Assembly: GCA_021827225.1 (NCBI GenBank)
Contig: JAKAXG010000273.1
Location: 1 to 6,306 of the forward strand
DNA length: 6,306 nt
Reading direction: 5' to 3'
Source of the DNA: Actinomycetes bacterium
GTDB taxonomy: Bacteria; Actinomycetota; Acidimicrobiia; Acidimicrobiales; Palsa-688
The position numbers and the translations under genes were made by a program. The notes beneath the pieces were generated by a model. The model ran no database searches and had not been told where the DNA came from. It saw only the letters and a program-made list of their open reading frames with translations. This document shows, piece after piece, positions 4,814 through 6,306 of this stretch (position 1 is the stretch's first letter; the number at the start of each line of letters is the position of its first letter).

Positions 4814-6306
4814 TTGACGCTGAGCTCGACCGTCCATCGCATACATCCGGCACCCGAGCGGCTCCGCTCGTTCTTCGCCCCGAGGTCGGTCGCCCTGGTC
4901 GGGGCGACGGAGAACTCGCAGTGGTCGGTGTTCACCCACGCCAACCTGCGCCGCTACTCGCCCGAGGTGGCCCTCCACGTCGTGCACCCCCGCGCCGACA
5001 CCGTCCACGGTCAGAAGGCGGTCCGCTCGGTGGCGGAGATCGACGAGCCGGTGGACCTGGCCTATGTGATGGTGCCGACCTCCGCGGTGCTCGATGTGGT
5101 CCAGGAGGCGGCCGGCGCCGGGATCGCCAACCTGGTCATCCTCACCGCCGGCTTCTCGGAGGCCGGACAGGAGGGGGAGGCGCTGGCCGCCCGCCTGGAG
5201 GCGCTGGCCGTCGGGCACGACCTCATGGTCCTCGGCCCCAACGGCAACGGTTTCGTCAACGTGGCCGGCGGGGTGGCACCGTACGGCCTGCCCATCTCCC
5301 CGCCGCTGGTGGCCGGGCCGGTGGGCATCGTGCTGCAGTCGGGCGGCCTGGCGTCGGCCGTGCTGGCCGGGGCCCAGGCCCGCGGCGTGGGGCTGAGCCT
5401 GATGGTCTCGACCGGGAACGAAGCGCTCATATCGGCCACCGACATCGTGCGCCACCTGGTCCACGATGACCACACCAGGGTGATCGGCGCCTTCCTCGAG
5501 TCCGTCCGCGACCCCGACGAGTTCCGCGACGTGGCCGTCCAGGCCCTCGCCGCCGGCAAGCCCATCGTGGCGCTCAAGGTGGGCCGCTCCGAGCAGGGGG
5601 CCCGCACCGCCCTGGCCCACACCGGTGCCCTGGCCGGCGACGACCGGGTCGTCGACGCCGCCTTCCGCCAGCTGGGCGTGATCCGGGTCGACTCCCTGGA
5701 GGAGCTCCTGGCCACCGCCGGCCACCTGGGTTACCACCCCGGTACGAGAGGCCGCCGTATCGCCGCCGTCACCGCGTCGGGCGGCGCGTGCGACCTGCTG
5801 GCCGACCGGGCGGCCGGCGAGGGTCTGGAGCTCCCCGAGTTCCCGGCCGCCACCACGCAGGAGCTCGCCGAGTTCCTGCCGCCGTTCTCGAACCCCCGCA
5901 ACCCGCTCGATGTCACCGGATACGTGGTCGTCGACCCCCGCCTGTCGCTGCAGGCGCTCGACATCGTCGCCCGCGAGGCGGCCGGCCACTACGACATGAT
6001 CCTGTTCGCGACCAGCTTTCCCCGCACCGAGCCGGCGGACCTGGGGCCCATCGAGCGGCGCCTGGATGCCCTGGTCTCGGCCCGCCGGCGGATACCGGTA
6101 CCGGTCCTGCTGCAGACCTCCATCGTCTCGGACCTCCCGGCCTACGCCCAGCGGCTGTTCGACGAGCGCGGCCTGTACGTGCTCGACGGCATCGACCTCG
6201 GCATGCGGGCTCTCGGGCACGGGGCCCGCTACCACGAGCAGCGGGACCGGCTCCTCTCCCGCGGCCGGCTCGGGCCGCCGCCCGCCGTCGACCCGCCGGG
6301 GGCGAG
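4814..6306 (+). CDS. NDP-forming acyl-CoA synthetase, alpha part (cut by window end)
   Basis: The visible 497 residues belong to the NDP-forming acyl-CoA (acetyl-CoA) synthetase family, which converts acyl-CoA, NDP and phosphate to acid, CoA and NTP, reversibly. The order is: a CoA-binding Rossmann domain (about 18-150; FFAPRSVALVGA, LGPNGNGFVNV); a first succinyl-CoA-ligase-like domain (about 165-300; GIVLQSGGLASAV, VSTGNEA), ending in LAHTGALAGDD, where His269 is the expected phosphorylated residue; and a second one (about 315-465; AAVTASGGACDLL, NPLDVTG). The family's usual GPNC is GPNG here (Gly144 for Cys). The ATP-grasp beta part is not reached; a fused form is about 700 residues, an alpha-only form about 460, so at 497 and still open a fusion is likely. 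The TTG at 4814 is the first start after an in-frame TGA (4808-4810) and has GGGGGG 6 bases upstream; no ATG is available before the Rossmann fold. Confidence 0.9.
   Translation, partial: MTLSSTVHRIHPAPERLRSFFAPRSVALVGATENSQWSVFTHANLRRYSPEVALHVVHPRADTVHGQKAVRSVAEIDEPVDLAYVMVPTSAVLDVVQEAAGAGIANLVILTAGFSEAGQEGEALAARLEALAVGHDLMVLGPNGNGFVNVAGGVAPYGLPISPPLVAGPVGIVLQSGGLASAVLAGAQARGVGLSLMVSTGNEALISATDIVRHLVHDDHTRVIGAFLESVRDPDEFRDVAVQALAAGKPIVALKVGRSEQGARTALAHTGALAGDDRVVDAAFRQLGVIRVDSLEELLATAGHLGYHPGTRGRRIAAVTASGGACDLLADRAAGEGLELPEFPAATTQELAEFLPPFSNPRNPLDVTGYVVVDPRLSLQALDIVAREAAGHYDMILFATSFPRTEPADLGPIERRLDALVSARRRIPVPVLLQTSIVSDLPAYAQRLFDERGLYVLDGIDLGMRALGHGARYHEQRDRLLSRGRLGPPPAVDPPGA

Noticed and set aside
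4409..6235. 608-residue open frame on the minus strand
   Set aside because: It lies antisense to the clear acyl-CoA synthetase and the end of the GGDEF gene. Its His/Gly/Arg/Asp-rich, low-complexity translation is what GC-rich coding DNA gives in a shadow frame.
1..6306. tRNA, rRNA, CRISPR array, insertion sequence or phage genes
   Set aside because: No cloverleaf, spaced direct repeats of CRISPR size, transposase motifs or terminal inverted repeats were seen on reading both strands.

Overview
The window is very GC-rich DNA (G or C at nearly every third codon position). Short actinobacterial-type promoters, GTG/TTG starts and two apparently leaderless genes suggest an uncultured high-GC actinobacterium, possibly of the Acidimicrobiia; that placement is inference. 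Both ends cut through genes, so this looks like a fragment of a draft or metagenome contig. The first 8 bases match the end of the Illumina adapter, and the stop codon seen there in the aldo/keto reductase gene is therefore probably artificial.

Layout. (1) Positions 9-770: a truncated aldo/keto reductase gene (minus) and a limonene-epoxide-hydrolase/NTF2-fold gene (plus) diverge from a 53-bp gap holding a 14-bp palindrome and two -10-like hexamers placed for leaderless transcription. (2) Positions 771-816: a strong hairpin between convergent genes. (3) Positions 817-3296, all minus, read in order of transcription: a small unrecognised protein with an Arg-rich tail, then 21 bp later a NylA-like amidase-signature hydrolase, then after a 104-bp gap a secreted DUF5666-like protein. 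That gap holds an 11-bp-period TCACA direct repeat resembling the PhoP box of Mycobacterium tuberculosis. (4) Positions 3297-3476: a divergent promoter region with an ECF-sigma-like site. (5) Positions 3477-4676: a tandem GGDEF protein. (6) Positions 4814-6306: the alpha part of an NDP-forming acyl-CoA synthetase, from a TTG start and cut by the window end.

The window is mostly ordinary accessory metabolism. The most interesting item is the tandem GGDEF protein: its first domain keeps the catalytic GGDEF motif but lacks the inhibitory I-site, while its second has a ruined active site (EEGEF) but keeps the I-site RxxD at the exact canonical spacing. This suggests a c-di-GMP synthase fused to its own product sensor. 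No mobile element, CRISPR array, tRNA or rRNA was seen.
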